Assembly: GCF_028476545.1 (NCBI RefSeq)
Contig: NW_026733019.1
Coordinates: forward strand, 62,001 to 126,000
Length of the DNA stretch: 64,000 bases
From: Physella acuta
Lineage: Eukaryota; Mollusca; Gastropoda; Physidae
Direction of reading: 5' to 3'
Part shown: positions 8,935-21,791 of the stretch, piece after piece
How positions within the stretch are numbered: the first letter of the stretch is position 1
Layout of the letters: every line of letters starts with the position of its first letter
The notes under the pieces: model-generated
What the model was told of the DNA's origin: nothing
Databases searched by the model: none
What the model saw: the letters and a program-made list of their open reading frames with translations, nothing else
Position numbers and translations under genes: made by a program

Positions 8935-9235
8935 AGTGGACATGGTTCCTTTGTAAAGTGGACATGGTTCCTTTGTAAAGTGGACATGGTTCCTTTGTAA
9001 AGTGGACATGGTTCCTTTGTAAAGTGGACATGGTTCCTTTGTAAAGTGGACATGGTTCCTTTGTAAAGTGGACATGGTTCCTTTGTAAAGTGGACATTGT
9101 ATCTTTGTAAAGTGGACATGGTTCCTTTGTAAAGTGGACATGGTTCCTTTGTAAAGTGGACATGGTTCCCTTGTAAAGTGGACGGTTCCCTTGTAAAGTG
9201 GACGGTTCCCTTGTAAAGTGGACAGTTCCCTTGTG
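8923..9235 (+). repeat. 22-bp tandem array that starts inside the CPEB1 stop region
   Basis: The last codons GTTCCCTTG and TAA form the first unit. About ten copies of cctttgtaaagtggacat(ggtt) follow, then three shorter 20-bp copies with cccttgtaaagtggac. Confidence 0.94.
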
Positions 9236-11177
9236 GACACTACTTGTTTATTTATTTTGACTGTGGGTTTTCGACAAGATTGCTTATACATTTGTTTCAA
9301 CCTCTATTTGTGCCCTGCTTACAAGAGCAGTTTATTTATTCCTTATGTCAAGTCTTTCAACAATTTTTGTTGGGCTAAATGCTTAACATGAATGCTAAAT
9401 TGCTGCAGTTTAATTGTAGGCTTACATAATTGTACAAGATATTGTATTGTAATTGCTGCATCATAATCTAAACGAATTATTATCAAAGCTGAAATAACCT
9501 CAAAAAATAAATACTAAAACTAAATTTGTGCCCCAAATGATTTTTCAACTTTTTTAATAAGTTTTTTGTATAATTTTACCAACTGGGTAATTAGTTTTAG
9601 ATACATTTTTACCAGATTGTTTTAACATGTCGAGTGACATGTCTAGATCCTGTCCCATTGAAGTTAGTGTTTACAGTAATTAGCTTGTAGTGTTTACAGT
9701 AACTAGCAGACATTTTCCTCAAGTCACTAGTTGGCGTTTTCATTTTTACAATTTATCAAATTGTTTAGCAGAACCTCACACAGTAAACCGACATTTGTCT
9801 TTTATTACAAATTTTAAAATATCCATTAGAAGATAATTTTTACGTAATCAAATAGCTACCAACTCTAGTTTGAAATAAACTTGACAGCTAACACGATTTT
9901 AAGTCTTAAGAACTTTTTAAACTTTAATTATGGCTTGTTTATTTTATTAATTTTTACAGTTGGAAATGATCCAAAACTAAAGTTATTTAAAATAAAGATT
10001 AGAAAAAATAATTTTTAAAATTGCATGTTATATATTACTAAACAAAACAGAGAGCAATTTTTAAAAAACCTGAGAATTGTGAGTCAAAGTTTATCATATG
10101 ATTTTAATGACTTGAAACTTTCTGCTCTGTCCTAAATCCAAAAATTAAATTTTAAATTTTTAAACATTTTAAAAATATGGACACGAGCACAGGATTCAAA
10201 ATTAACATTTTTACTGCTAAATTACCCATGCATCAAATTACTAAAACCATTTAGTCTGACACCAGTTTTATATTATACAGTCAGTACCATCCTAGGTGAG
10301 ATGTCAAATAACAATTTTTAGTGACAGTACAGAATTTTATGACAGTTTTTACTTTTTTATTTTCCTAGATACCTGAACCACTGTACCAAACACCTACTAG
10401 TTCAGAAAGTTTTAAGTTTTCTTATCCTTTAGGCTTCAAGTAGGATCTTAATTTTTTTTTTCTTGTATTTTTAAGTATTTTAATGTTTTTTTTTTCATTT
10501 GTTAAATTTTAGTAAGCGTAAAACTATACAACAGTTTTATACAGATCTATAAATTATTTTGCTAAGAATTTTAGGAGTTATTTTAAAAATTTTACTAGTC
10601 CAAATTCTGGTATGTAGAATTTAAAGTAGGCTAATTCAGAAATAATTTATTCCAAGCTAAGTCATTTTTCACCACCTAATGTACTCTAATGTAAAACCTA
10701 ATTTTGCTTTTACTTTGATGTAAAACCTAATTTTGTTTATACTTTGATGTAAAACCTAATTTTGTTTATACTTTGATGTAAAACCTAATTTTGCTTATAA
10801 TTTGTAAAACCTAATTTTGCTTATACTTTGATGTAAAACCTTCCTTGTTTATTTAGTTTAATGCCAATTTTCGATGGACAAATTGGTCAATTTGTTTTTC
10901 CTGGTAATTCCAGGAATTTTTTTGTTGGAAATTTTTTGCCTTGTTGCGTCTTTAGTGAGGTTGAAGTAGCCTAAACATTAGGCGTACCTGGTCGTAAGCT
11001 AAACATTTGTTTAGAACTTTTGTTTACCAAGTCTAACACTTTCTATTTACTTTAAAGCTAACACTTTATACATTACAATTTGGTTGATTAAATTACATCA
11101 TTTTTCTGGCCCAGTTTTCTGTACTTTGTAGAGTTTGAATTGTGGTGTTTGGAAGGGTTGACAAATTCTCAGAATAG
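9236..11177 (+). other. CPEB1 3' UTR and downstream AT-rich flank
   Basis: AATAAA poly(A) signals occur at 9506, 9874 and 9991. A UUUUUAAU element (CPE-like) lies at about 9551. About five copies of a 29-bp unit with gtaaaacctaattttg lie at 10690-10850. No further coding exon was seen. Confidence 0.6.
9506..9511 (+). terminator. Candidate CPEB1 poly(A) signal AATAAA
   Basis: This is the first AATAAA after the stop codon, 572 nt downstream. The signals at 9874 and 9991 are alternatives. No transcript data are available. Confidence 0.45.
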
Positions 11178-14100
11178 GCTGTCCACTTAGCCTATAGCCT
11201 GGGTGGACAGTACACCTTAGCCTGTAGCCTGGGTGTACTGTCCACTTAGCCTGGGTGTACTGTCCACTTAGCCTGTAGCCTGGGTGTACTGTCCACTTAG
11301 CCTGGGTGTACTGTCCACTTAGCCTATAGCCTGGGTGTACTGTCCACTTAGCCTGGGTGTACTGTTCACTTAGCCTGTAGCCTGGGTGTACTGTCCACTT
11401 AGCCTGTAGCTTGGGTGTACTGTCCACTTAGCCTGGGTGTACTGTCTACTTAGCCTGGGTGTACTGTCCACTTAGCCTATAGCCTGGGTGTACTGTCCAC
11501 TTAGCCTGGGTGTACTGTCCACTTAGCCTGTAGCCTGGGTGTACTGTCCACTTAGCCTATAGCCTGGGTGTACTGTCCACTTAGCCTGGGTGTACTGTCC
11601 ACTTAGCCTGGGTGTACTGTCCACTTAGCCTGTAGCCTGGGTGTACTGTCCACTTAGCCTGTAGCCTGGGTGTACTGTCCACTTAGCCTGTAGCATGGGT
11701 GTACTGTCCACTTAGCCTGGGTGTACTGTCCACTTAGCCTGTAGCCTGGGTGTACTGTCCACTTAGCCTGTAGCTTGGGTGTACTGTCCACTTAGCCTGG
11801 GTGTACTGTCTACTTAGCCTGGGTGTACTGTCCACTTAGCCTATAGCCTGGGTGTACTGTCCACTTAGCCTGGGTGTACTGTCCACTTAGCCTGTAGCCA
11901 GGGTGTACTGTCCACTTAGCCTGGGTGTACTGTCCACTTAGCCTGTAGCTTGGGTGTACTGTCCACTTAGCCTGGGTGTACTGTCCACTTAGCCTGTAGC
12001 TTGGGTGTACTGTCCACTTAGCCTGGGTGTACTGTCCACTTAGCCTGGGTGTACTGTCCACTTAGCCTATAGCCTGGGTGTACTGTCCACTTAGCCTGGG
12101 TGTACTGTCCACTTAGCCTGTAGCTTGGGTGTACTGTCCACTTAGCCTGGGTGTACTGTCTACTTAGCCTGGGTGTACTGTCCACTTAGCCTATAGCCTG
12201 GGTGTACTGTCCACTTAGCCTGGGTGTACTGTCCACTTAGCCTGTAGCCAGGGTGTACTGTCCACTTAGCCTATAGCCTGGGTGTACTGTCCACTTAGCC
12301 TGGGTGTACTGTCCACTTAGCCTATAGCCTGGGTGTACTGTCCACTTAGCCTGGGTGTACTGTCCACTTAGCCTATAGCCTGGGTGTACTGTCCACTTAG
12401 CCTGGGTGTACTGTCCACTTAGCCTGTAGCCAGGGTGTACTGTCCACTTAGCCTATAGCCTGGGTGTACTGTCCACTTAGCCTGGGTGTACTGTCTACTT
12501 AGCCTGGGTGTACTGTCCACTTAGCCTATAGCCTGGGTGTACTGTCCACTTAGCCTGGGTGTACTGTCCACTTAGCCTGTAGCCTGGGTGTACTGTCCAC
12601 TTAGCCTATAGCCTGGGTGTACTGTCCACTTAGCCTGGGTGTACTGTCCACTTAGCCTGGGTGTACTGTCCACTTAGCCTGTAGCCTGGGTGTACTGTCC
12701 ACTTAGCCTGTAGCCTGGGTGTACTGTCCACTTAGCCTGTAGCATGGGTGTACTGTCCACTTAGCCTGGGTGTACTGTCCACTTAGCCTGTAGCCTGGGT
12801 GTACTGTCCACTTAGCCTGTAGCTTGGGTGTACTGTCCACTTAGCCTGGGTGTACTGTCTACTTAGCCTGGGTGTACTGTCCACTTAGCCTATAGCCTGG
12901 GTGTACTGTCCACTTAGCCTGGGTGTACTGTCCACTTAGCCTGTAGCCAGGGTGTACTGTCCACTTAGCCTGGGTGTACTGTCCACTTAGCCTGGGTGTA
13001 CTGTCCACTTAGCCTGTAGCCTGGGTGTACTGTCCACTTAGCCTATAGCCTGGGTGTACTGTCCACTTAGCCTGGGTGTACTGTCCACTTAGCCTGGGTG
13101 TACTGTCCACTTAGCCTGGGTGTACTGTCCACTTAGCCTGGGTGTACTGTCCACTTAGCCTGTAGCCTGGGTGTACTGTTCACTTAGCCTGGGTGTACTG
13201 TCCACTTAGCCTGGGTGTACTGTCCACTTAGCCTGTAGCCTGGGTGTACTGTTCACTTAGCCTGGGTGTACTGTCCACTTAGCCTGGGTGTACTGTCCAC
13301 TTAGCCTGGGTGTACTGTCCACTTAGCCTGTAGCCTGGGTGTACTGTTCACTTAGCCTGGGTGTACTGTCCACTTAGCCTGGGTGTACTGTCCACTTAGC
13401 CTGGGTGTACTGTCCACTTAGCCTGGGTGTACTGTCCACTTAGCCTGTAGCCTGGGTGTACTGTCCACTTAGCCTGTAGTCTGGGTGTACTGTTCACTTA
13501 GCCTGTAGCCTGGGTGTACTGTCCACTTAGCCTGTAGCCTGGGTGTACTGTCCACTTAGCCTGGGTGTACTGTCCACTTAGCCTGGGTGTACTGTCCACT
13601 TAGCCTGTAGCATGGGTGTACTGTTCACTTAGCCTGGGTGTACTGTCCACTTAGCCTGGGTGTACTGTCCACTTAGCCTGTAGCATGGGTGTACTGTTCA
13701 CTTAGCCTGGGTGTACTGTCCACTTAGCCAGTAGCCTGGGTGTACTGTCCACTTAGCTTGTAGCCTGGGTGTACTGTCCACTTAGCCTGGGTGTACTGTC
13801 CACTATGACTCTAGCCTGGGTGTACTGTCCACTTAGCCTATAGCCTGGGTGTACTGTCCACTTAGCCTGGGTGTACTGTTCACTTAGCCTATAGCCTGGG
13901 TGTACTGTCCACTTAGCCTATAGCCTGGGTGTACTGTTCACTTAGCCTATAGCCTGGGTGTACTGTCCACTTAGCCTATAGCCTGGGTGTACTATACACT
14001 TAGCCTATAGCCTGGGTGTACTGTACACTTAGCCTATAGCCTGGGTGTACTGTCCACTTAGCCTATAGCCTGGGTGTACTGTCCACTTAGCCTATAGCCT

Positions 14101-14315
14101 GGGTGTACTGTCCACTTAGCCTATAGCCTGGATGTACTGTCCACTTAGCCTATAGCCTGGGTGTACTGTCCACTTAGCCTATAGCCTGGGTGTACTGTCC
14201 ACTTAGCCTATAGCCTGGGTGTACCGTACACTTAGCCTATAGCCTGGGTGTACTGTCCACTTAGCCTATAGCCTGGGTGTACTGTCCACTTAGCCTATAT
14301 CACTGGTGTACTGCT
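11178..14315 (+). repeat. 3.1-kb minisatellite of mixed 22- and 29-bp units
   Basis: The core is cctgggtgtactgtccactt. Longer units add a 7-bp tagcctg-type insert (cctgtag or cctatag). Long and short units alternate irregularly over more than 100 copies. The distal 400 bp consist almost only of the long tatagcc variant. Confidence 0.97.
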
Positions 14316-15390
14316 AGGGTTTACCACCAGCTGCTAGCTATTATAGAATGCCATATGGGGTTAATTAGGGGTTAAGGGAGCGAAGACTAAAATTTGACAT
14401 TTTTTATTTTCACATTTTTAAAAGCATGTTTTTAAGAAGTTCCACCCCCCCCCCCCCCCCCCCCCACAGATTAAATCTAAAATACTGATAGGCTGAAGTC
14501 TATACATGTCTGTATATCTATGTAGGTTATAGGTTTTAATATAGACGAGGCCTAAATTAAAATTAAAAAATGTAGGCATCCATTGCATCTTGGTCTATGG
14601 CTTTATATAATATGCGCCAAGTATTCATTATGTATATGGATATGTTATGTTATAAATTCCATATTGTCCATAAATGAATGTAAAAGTAAAAAAAAATTTT
14701 TTTATAAAAATGTACACCGAGGTGGACGAGCAGTTGTAATCCAACACATTTTTTGGAGGGGGTTACGAAGACGCCCCCTTGGGAGTGGGACGACCCCCCC
14801 CCCCCTTGCGTACGGTACTGTCTGGTACCCAACATTGCCACACCCGCTCGGCTATTATAAAAGTAACAATCTCTAACAACTACTGGATTCGATCTCGCTC
14901 CGACCAAACCTGAGCAGCCAAACTGTTGCTGCTAGCGGACGTGCGAGTCACGTGACTTGGTCACGGTCTATAAGCGGCCAATTAAGAGAGACTAAACCTG
15001 TACCGTCAAATACAAGCCACAACATCCTGATAGACGCCCTCAGGCTCCAGATATTCGTTCGCGCATGCGTGAATATGACGGCAACATCCTACAGCTGGTG
15101 GGGGGGGGGGGGGGGGGGGAGATTTCATATTTCGATAAAAACTTTAAAAAAAAATTATTTAGTGTTCAATAAAATATCTTCGCTTAAATTATTAAAAAAG
15201 TGTTAAATTATTATTCATGATGGACTCTAAAAAATTTTTGTCTTCATCATCAGGACTTCTTCTTTCAGACATTTTCCTCCCACGGAGTTCTTGAAAATCT
15301 CAGGAAGGAGGGTGAGGGGTTACACTGGTAATATAATAGTATGCCTATATTTTTTCTGCATAAATTATATACCATTTCTATTTCTCTCAG
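14316..15390. other. Spacer with homopolymer runs before candidate exon
   Basis: It holds C runs near 14450 and 14790, a G run at 15100 and a GTCACGTGAC palindrome at 14947. No gene was found. Confidence 0.55.
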
Positions 15391-15489
15391 GACGACCTCG
15401 GGGGTGGGGAGGGGAGTGCAAAGATGGCTGACCAATACAACTGGACACGTGCGGTCAACCAAGACAAGCAGGTGTTAAATACAAGACAG
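15391..15489 (+). CDS. Candidate 5' coding exon (MADQYNWT...)
   Basis: The acceptor ttctctcag is excellent and so is the donor GACAG|gtaggt. All 99 nt are open in one frame. An ATG at 15424 has a strong start context (A at -3, G at +4) and would give MADQYNWTRAVNQDKQVL. It may be the first coding exon of the ETS gene: vertebrate PEA3 proteins start MDGFYDQQVP, a weak resemblance. It ends in phase 0, while exon 31755 needs phase 2, so either another exon lies between them or this exon belongs to a separate transcript. Confidence 0.5.
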
Positions 15490-15529
15490 GTAGGTCTATA
15501 TTCTACCATCCCTTGACCAGCGACATCAG

Positions 15530-17036
15530 GCATGCGACCCAGACACCACACACAGACAGACACCACACACAGACAGACACCACACACAGACACCACACAC
15601 AGACACCACACACAGACAGACACCACACACAGACACCACACACACACAGACAGACACCACACACAGACACCACACACAGACACCACACACAGATAGACAC
15701 CACACACAGACAGACACCACACACAGACAGACACCACACACAGACATACACCACACACAGACACCACACACAGACACCACACACAGACAGACACCACACA
15801 CAGACAGACACCACACACAGACAGACACCACACACAGACACCACACACAGACACCACACACAGACAGATAGACACCACACACACACAGACACCACACACA
15901 GACACCACAGACAGACAGACACCACACACAGACAGACACCACACACAGACACCACACACAGACAGACACCACACACAGACAGACACCACACACAGACAGA
16001 CACCACACACAGACAGACACCACACACAGACAGACACCACACACAGACACCACACACAGACAGACAGACACCACACACAGACAGACAGACACCACACACA
16101 GACAGACACCACACACAGACAGACACCACACACAGACAGACACCACACACAGACACCACACACAGACAGACACCACACACAGACACCACACACAGACAGA
16201 CACCACACACAGACATACACCACACACAGACACCACACACAGACAGACACCACACACAGACAGACACCACACACACTCAGACACCACACACAGACAGACA
16301 CCACACACAGACAGACACCACACACACCCAGACAGACACCACACACACCCAGACACCACACACAGACACCACAATAGACACCACACACAGACATCACACA
16401 CAGACAGACACCACACACAGACAGACACCACACACAGACAGACACCACACACAGACAGACACCACACACAGACAGACACCACACACATACACCACACACA
16501 CCCAGACACCACACACAGACAGACACCACACACACCCAGACACCACACACACCCAGACAGACACCACACACACCCAGACAGACACCACACACAGACAGAC
16601 ACCACACACACCCAGACACCACACACAGACAGACACCACACACACCCAGACACCACACACAGACAGACACCACACACACAGACACCACAATAGACACCAC
16701 ACACAGACAACACACACGGACACCACACAAAGACAGACACCACACACAGACAGACACCACACACAGACAGACACCACACACAGACAGACACCACACACAG
16801 ACAGACACCACACACAGACAGACACCACACACAGACAGACACCACACACAGACAGACACCACACACAGACAGACACCACACACAGACAGACACCACACAC
16901 AGACAGACACCACACACAGACAGACACCACACACAGACACCACACACAGACAGACACCACACACAGACAGACACCACACACAGACAGACACCACACACAA
17001 ACAGACAGACACCACACACAGACACCACACACAGAC
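15530..17036 (+). repeat. 1.5-kb CACACAGACAGACAC tandem array
   Basis: Short units of acaccacacacagac and its acagac-extended form. Long open frames on both strands are by-products. Confidence 0.96.
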
Positions 17037-17319
17037 AGCGGCCTCACTAGGGCGGGTGGGACATGATGCGTTATTCTAACATTTTTTTCGGTTAGGTGTC
17101 GCCCACCCCATGCGATTTTCCAACTTGCTAAAACGTTTTTAGGGTGTTACAAACTTTATTAGACCGGAGATTAAATAAACGTAAGATTCAATCAGAACAT
17201 GACGTCAATCAGGCGAGACCTAGGTTATTGTTGGTCGAGTGAACACGTCCAATTAATCATCTTTACTTAATTAAAACATGTTATATCAGGTTACACACTG
17301 ACTTGTACTTAGGTCTTAG
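17037..17319. other. Unique spacer
   Basis: No coding signal. A perfect TGACGTCA lies at 17200. Confidence 0.5.
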
Positions 17320-19143
17320 TTGTGCCTCTTCCACCCCCATCGTGAAGTAAGCTCTACATACCCCTGCCCCACCCCCATCATGAAGTAAGCTCTACATTGT
17401 GCTTGCCCCACCCCCATCATGAAGTAAGCTCTACATACCCCTGCCCCACCCCCATCATGAAGTAAGCTCTACATTGTGCTTGCCCCACCCCCATCGTGAA
17501 GTAAGCCCTACATACCCCTGCCCCACCCCCATCATGAAGTAAGCTCTACATACCCCTGCCCCACCCCCATCGTGAAGTAAGCTCTACATACCCCTGCCCC
17601 ACCCCCATCATGAAGTAAGCTCTACATACCCCTGCCCCACCCCCATCGTGAAGTAAGCTCTACATTGTGCCTGCCCCACCCCCATCATGAAGTAAGCTCT
17701 ACATACCCCTGCCCCACCCCCATCATGAAGTAAGCTCTACATACCCCTGCCCCACTCCCATCATGAAGTAAGCTCTACATTGTGCCTGCCCCACCCCCAT
17801 CATGAAGTAAGCTCTACATACCCCTGCCCCACCCCCATCATGAAGTAAGGTCTACATACCCCTGCCCCACTCCCATCATGAAGTAAGCTCTACATTGTGC
17901 CTGCCCCACCCCCATCATGAAGTAAGCTCTACATACCCCTGCCCCACCCCCATCATGAAGTAAGCTCTACATACCCCTGCCCCACTCCCATCATGAAGTA
18001 AGCTCTACATTGTGCCTGCCCCACCCCCATCATGAAGTAAGCTCTACATACCCCTGCCCCACCCCCATCATGAAGTAAGCTCTACATACCCCTGCCCCAC
18101 TCCCATCATGAAGTAAGCTCTACATTGTGCCTGCCCCACCCCCATCATGAAGTAAGCTCTACATACCCCTGCCCCACCCCCATCATGAAGTAAGGTCTAC
18201 ATACCCCTGCCCCACTCCCATCATGAAGTAAGCTCTACATTGTGCCTGCCCCACCCCCATCATGAAGTAAGCTCTACATACCCCTGCCCCACCCCCATCA
18301 TGAAGTAAGCTCTACATACCCCTGCCCCACTCCCATCATGAAGTAAGCTCTACATTGTGCCTGCCCCACCCCCATCATGAAGTAAGCTCTACATACCCCT
18401 GCCCCACCCCCATCATGAAGTAAGCTCTACATACCCCTGCCCCACTCCCATCATGAAGTAAGCTCTACATTGTGCCTGCCCCACCCCCATCATGAAGTAA
18501 GCTCTACATACCCCTGCCCCACCCCCATCATGAAGTAAGCTCTACATACCCCTGCCCCACTCCCATCATGAAGTAAGCTCTACATTGTGCCTGCCCCACC
18601 CCCATCATGAAGTAAGCTCTACATACCCCTGCCCCACCCCCATCATGAAGTAAGGTCTACATACCCCTGCCCCACTCCCATCATGAAGTAAGCTCTACAT
18701 AGTGCCTGCCCCACCCCCATCATGAAGTAAGCTCTACATACCCCTGTCCCACCCCCATCATGAAGTAAGCTCTACATACCCCTGCCCCACTCCCATCATG
18801 AAGTAAGCTCTACATTGTGCCTGCCCCACCCCCATCATGAAGTAAGCTCTACATACCCCTGCCCCACCCCCATCATGAAGTAAGGTCTACATACCCCTGC
18901 CCCACTCCCATCATGAAGTAAGCTCTACATTGTGCCTGCCCCACCCCCATCATGAAGTAAGCTCTACATACCCCTGCCCCACCCCCATCATGAAGTAAGG
19001 TCTACATACCCCTGCCCCACTCCCATCATGAAGTAAGCTCTACATTGTGCCTGCCCCACCCCCATCATGAAGTAAGCTCTACATACCCCTGCCCCACCCC
19101 CATCATGAAGTAAGCTCTACATTGTGCCTGCCCCACCCCCATC
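17320..19143 (+). repeat. 38/39-bp satellite with a 115-bp higher-order repeat
   Basis: The monomer core is catgaagtaagctctaca and ctgccccacccccat. From 17661 to 19041 three monomer types (tacattgtgcctg, then two tacccctg types, the second with cactccc) cycle. The tacattgtg mark recurs every 115 bp exactly, 12 times in a row. One copy at 18696 reads tacatagtg. Confidence 0.95.
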
Positions 19144-19542
19144 TTTCCTCAAACATCGCATTACTGGGTGTGTGGGTCATGTTGTGTGGGTCATGTTGTG
19201 GTTGTGTGGGGCAAGTGGTTGTGTGGTTCATGTGATTGTGTGGGCCACGTTGTTTTGGCCATTCTTCCTCTCACTGATCTCAATCGCCTGAATGAAACCC
19301 CTCGATCTGAACTAGTTTGGCTTTAAGTTAGCTACTGCGTATGCTGAGGTTGTTGTTGAGGTTGTTGTTAGGTAGACACATAGAGTTTCTGCATCTGTTA
19401 GACATGTAATATTGACGCAGAGGTTGTCACCTCCCCACCTCCTCCTTATGTCCCCCTCCCCACCGCCTCCTTGTGTCCCCCCTCCCCATCCTCCCGTCAT
19501 AGATGTACGGCACCAATGTTGTTCAATGGGCTGTAGGATCAC

Positions 19543-19800
19543 ATCCGGGTCAAACTGTCAAACACTCGGCCACGCCCCTCCTCCCATCCTCCCAGTCAAC
19601 GTCAGGCCGCGCGCCTGTCATCCCCGCGACCAATCAGGGCCAGAGACTGGGAGGGCTGTCAGCTCCACCACCGTGCGGCTCCACCAAGTCAAGAGACTAC
19701 ACCCGAGTTCCGGCGAATGCTGCCCAACTGGCTTGTTTGATGCTCCAGTTGACGCTAGAGTTGTCCGTCCTAGATCCGAGTTGTCCGTCCTAGATCGAAT
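19543..19800 (+). promoter_or_regulatory. CpG-richer island with CCAAT box, possible promoter or regulatory island
   Basis: A GCGACCAATCAGGG box lies near 19627 in a GC-rich, non-repetitive stretch. A frame preceded by ctcctcccatcctcccag is open to a TAG near 19793 but does not join any known exon in phase. This is inference from base composition and one motif. Confidence 0.25.
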
Positions 19801-20383
19801 CTATCCCAAAACTAATTGGACTGCTTGCTCACCTGACCAGCCTCGTGCTCACCTGACACATTTTTCGACTGGTCAGTGCGCGTGCATGCACACCAAGGTG
19901 CGTATGTTGCACAACATGTAAGGAATACTCACGATGGCATTACCCGTGCTCATGTAAGGCTTACACGTGGGAAGTAACGGATTATTCCTAGTTTTGTAAG
20001 GATTACACCTGCTAATGTAAAAACTACTGCTAACCTACAAATGTAAGGATTACATCTGCTGATGTAAGGATTACACCTGCGAATGTAAGGATTACAGTGC
20101 CGGGAGTAACGTTATCTAATTACCAGTCAATGTAAAAGGTTTGTTGTGCTTTTTAATTTTATTTTACGGAATCTTGCGAGAGCACTAGTTAAAGCCGGGG
20201 GTGGGGGGGGGGGGGGTCATTGATACAGATTCTACAGCTGATAAGCTAAAGTCTTCAGCTAGACACAGATTCACAGCTAATGTCTACATACAGGATGGAG
20301 TGGCGGAAGGGAAGTAAATAACACATTTTCTGTGTATAATTCAATACTTCAGCTTAAAATGAGCTTTCAAATTAATTTCTCTA

Positions 20384-20458
20384 CCCCCGTTTGGCACCCT
20401 CTTTTCGGTGCCCGAGGCGGCCGCCCCACCCGCCCTCCCCTAGCTACGCCCGGCCCTG
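20384..20458 (-). mobile_element. hAT-like terminal fragment
   Basis: Read on the minus strand it begins CAGGGCCGGGCGTAGC, then runs GC-rich to ggtgcc. The matching second end was not found, so it is a truncated copy or a solo end. Confidence 0.45.
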
Positions 20459-20757
20459 GAAAGTGTTGGTGCTATGTTTGTGGTTTACAAGATAATGAAC
20501 AACAAAATATCCCTTTCAGAATGTGTTTTATTAATCAAACTGCGCGTCATATCGTGTACCCATTCAAGTTTCGCTTAGTTTTTCTACCCAGTCGCTACCT
20601 CGTCATCGGCAAAAACCGAGGGTCAAATTTTATTTGACCGTTTGAGATTTGGCCAGAAAACGAAAGGTACATTACCTGTAATACACCTGTTGGTCTTACA
20701 TTACCTGTAATACACCTGTTGGTATTCTCTTTATTCTAGTAGCTAACGTCAGCGAGT

Positions 20758-20935
20758 AAGATTGGTGTCAGTGTAAAATGGTGTCAGTGTAAAATGGTGT
20801 CAGTGTAAGATGGTGTCGGTGTAAAATGGTGTCAGTGTAAGATGGTGTCGGTGTAAAATGGTGTCAGTGTAAAATGGTGTCAGCGTAAAATGGTGTCAGT
20901 ATAAAATGGTGTCAGTGTAAAATGGTGTCGTGGGT
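20758..20935 (+). repeat. 16-bp tandem array
   Basis: About ten copies of gtaaaatggtgtcagt. A short cgtgggtctaaacttc repeat (three copies) follows to 21000. Confidence 0.9.
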
Positions 20936-21672
20936 CTAAACTTCTGGGTCGTGGGTCTAAACTTGCTAGCAGACTTGTGGGTCGTGGGTCTAAACTTCTG
21001 GACCGATTTCTTTTCACTTGACATGTAGGTCAAAACCCGATAGCAATACAATGTAACATTAAATTTGTCTTAATTGTTTAATTACTTTTATTTTTAATTG
21101 ATTAATATTTCTTATTACATACACTTTGTCATCGTTCATTTAACAAATTATGTAATAATACAATCAATAGATAAAAGGTTTTCCCTATATATGTAACAAG
21201 GCCACTATTTCACTGACTATAAAGAAAACGTGTGTCGAAGTATTATGTGTTAGTAACATTATCAACCCACCTAGTTCTGTTTAGTTATTTTAATGGTGTT
21301 ACATTATCATATATTTAAAGAAATTGATTTCTTTTCTTCTTTTAGTGCCTAATTATATACAAGTTTGACGTTTTTCCTTTTGTTTTCGCTTTTTTTTAAA
21401 TAAATTTATATTCAAGAAGTATAAGATTATAAAAATTTAAAAATTTTAAAATATCAAAATTTTAAAATATCAAAATTCTAAAAATATAGTACCCTTATAA
21501 AAAAACCTCAATGCTATAGATTAGAACATTATGATAAAGCATCAACTTTATAAAAAATTAATCTCTAATATTAAAATAGAAATATTATATCTCAAAACTG
21601 TAAACATTTTGAAAACTATCGACATTAAAGTCTTAATATCAATATTAACTTTATAAAAACATTATAATAACC

Positions 21673-21737
<65 letters not shown>

Positions 21738-21791
21738 ACACAATAGAATATGAGCTACATAGGAGTAAGTAAATCATCATTGTACAAATAT
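20936..21791. other. AT-rich spacer with (TA)n
   Basis: Very AT-rich, with a (TA)n tract at about 21678-21734. No gene was seen. Confidence 0.6.

Larger units (their letters stand above)
19144..20757. other. Mixed unique region with GC-rich island
   Basis: It includes T/G-rich gtgtgggtcatg text (19160-19250), a CpG-richer island (19543-19800), a short run of aaggattacacctgc repeats (19920-20100) and a hAT-like end at about 20384-20458. A tacattacctgtaatacacctg duplication lies at 20667-20720. No confident exon. Confidence 0.5.

Noticed and set aside
14840-14900. tRNA-like box words on the minus strand (TAGCCGAGCGG and GATCGAATCC)
   Set aside because: The A-box-like word lies downstream of the B-box-like word, the wrong order for a tRNA gene or a tRNA-derived SINE, and no cloverleaf forms.
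15387-17066. Open frames of about 500 codons on both strands
   Set aside because: They are periodic translations of a CACACAGACAGAC array; no start context, splice signal or non-repeat domain supports them.
19412-19921. 169-codon and 96-codon overlapping frames in the GC-rich island
   Set aside because: Both are open by GC-rich composition; neither joins a known exon in phase, and no domain is visible.
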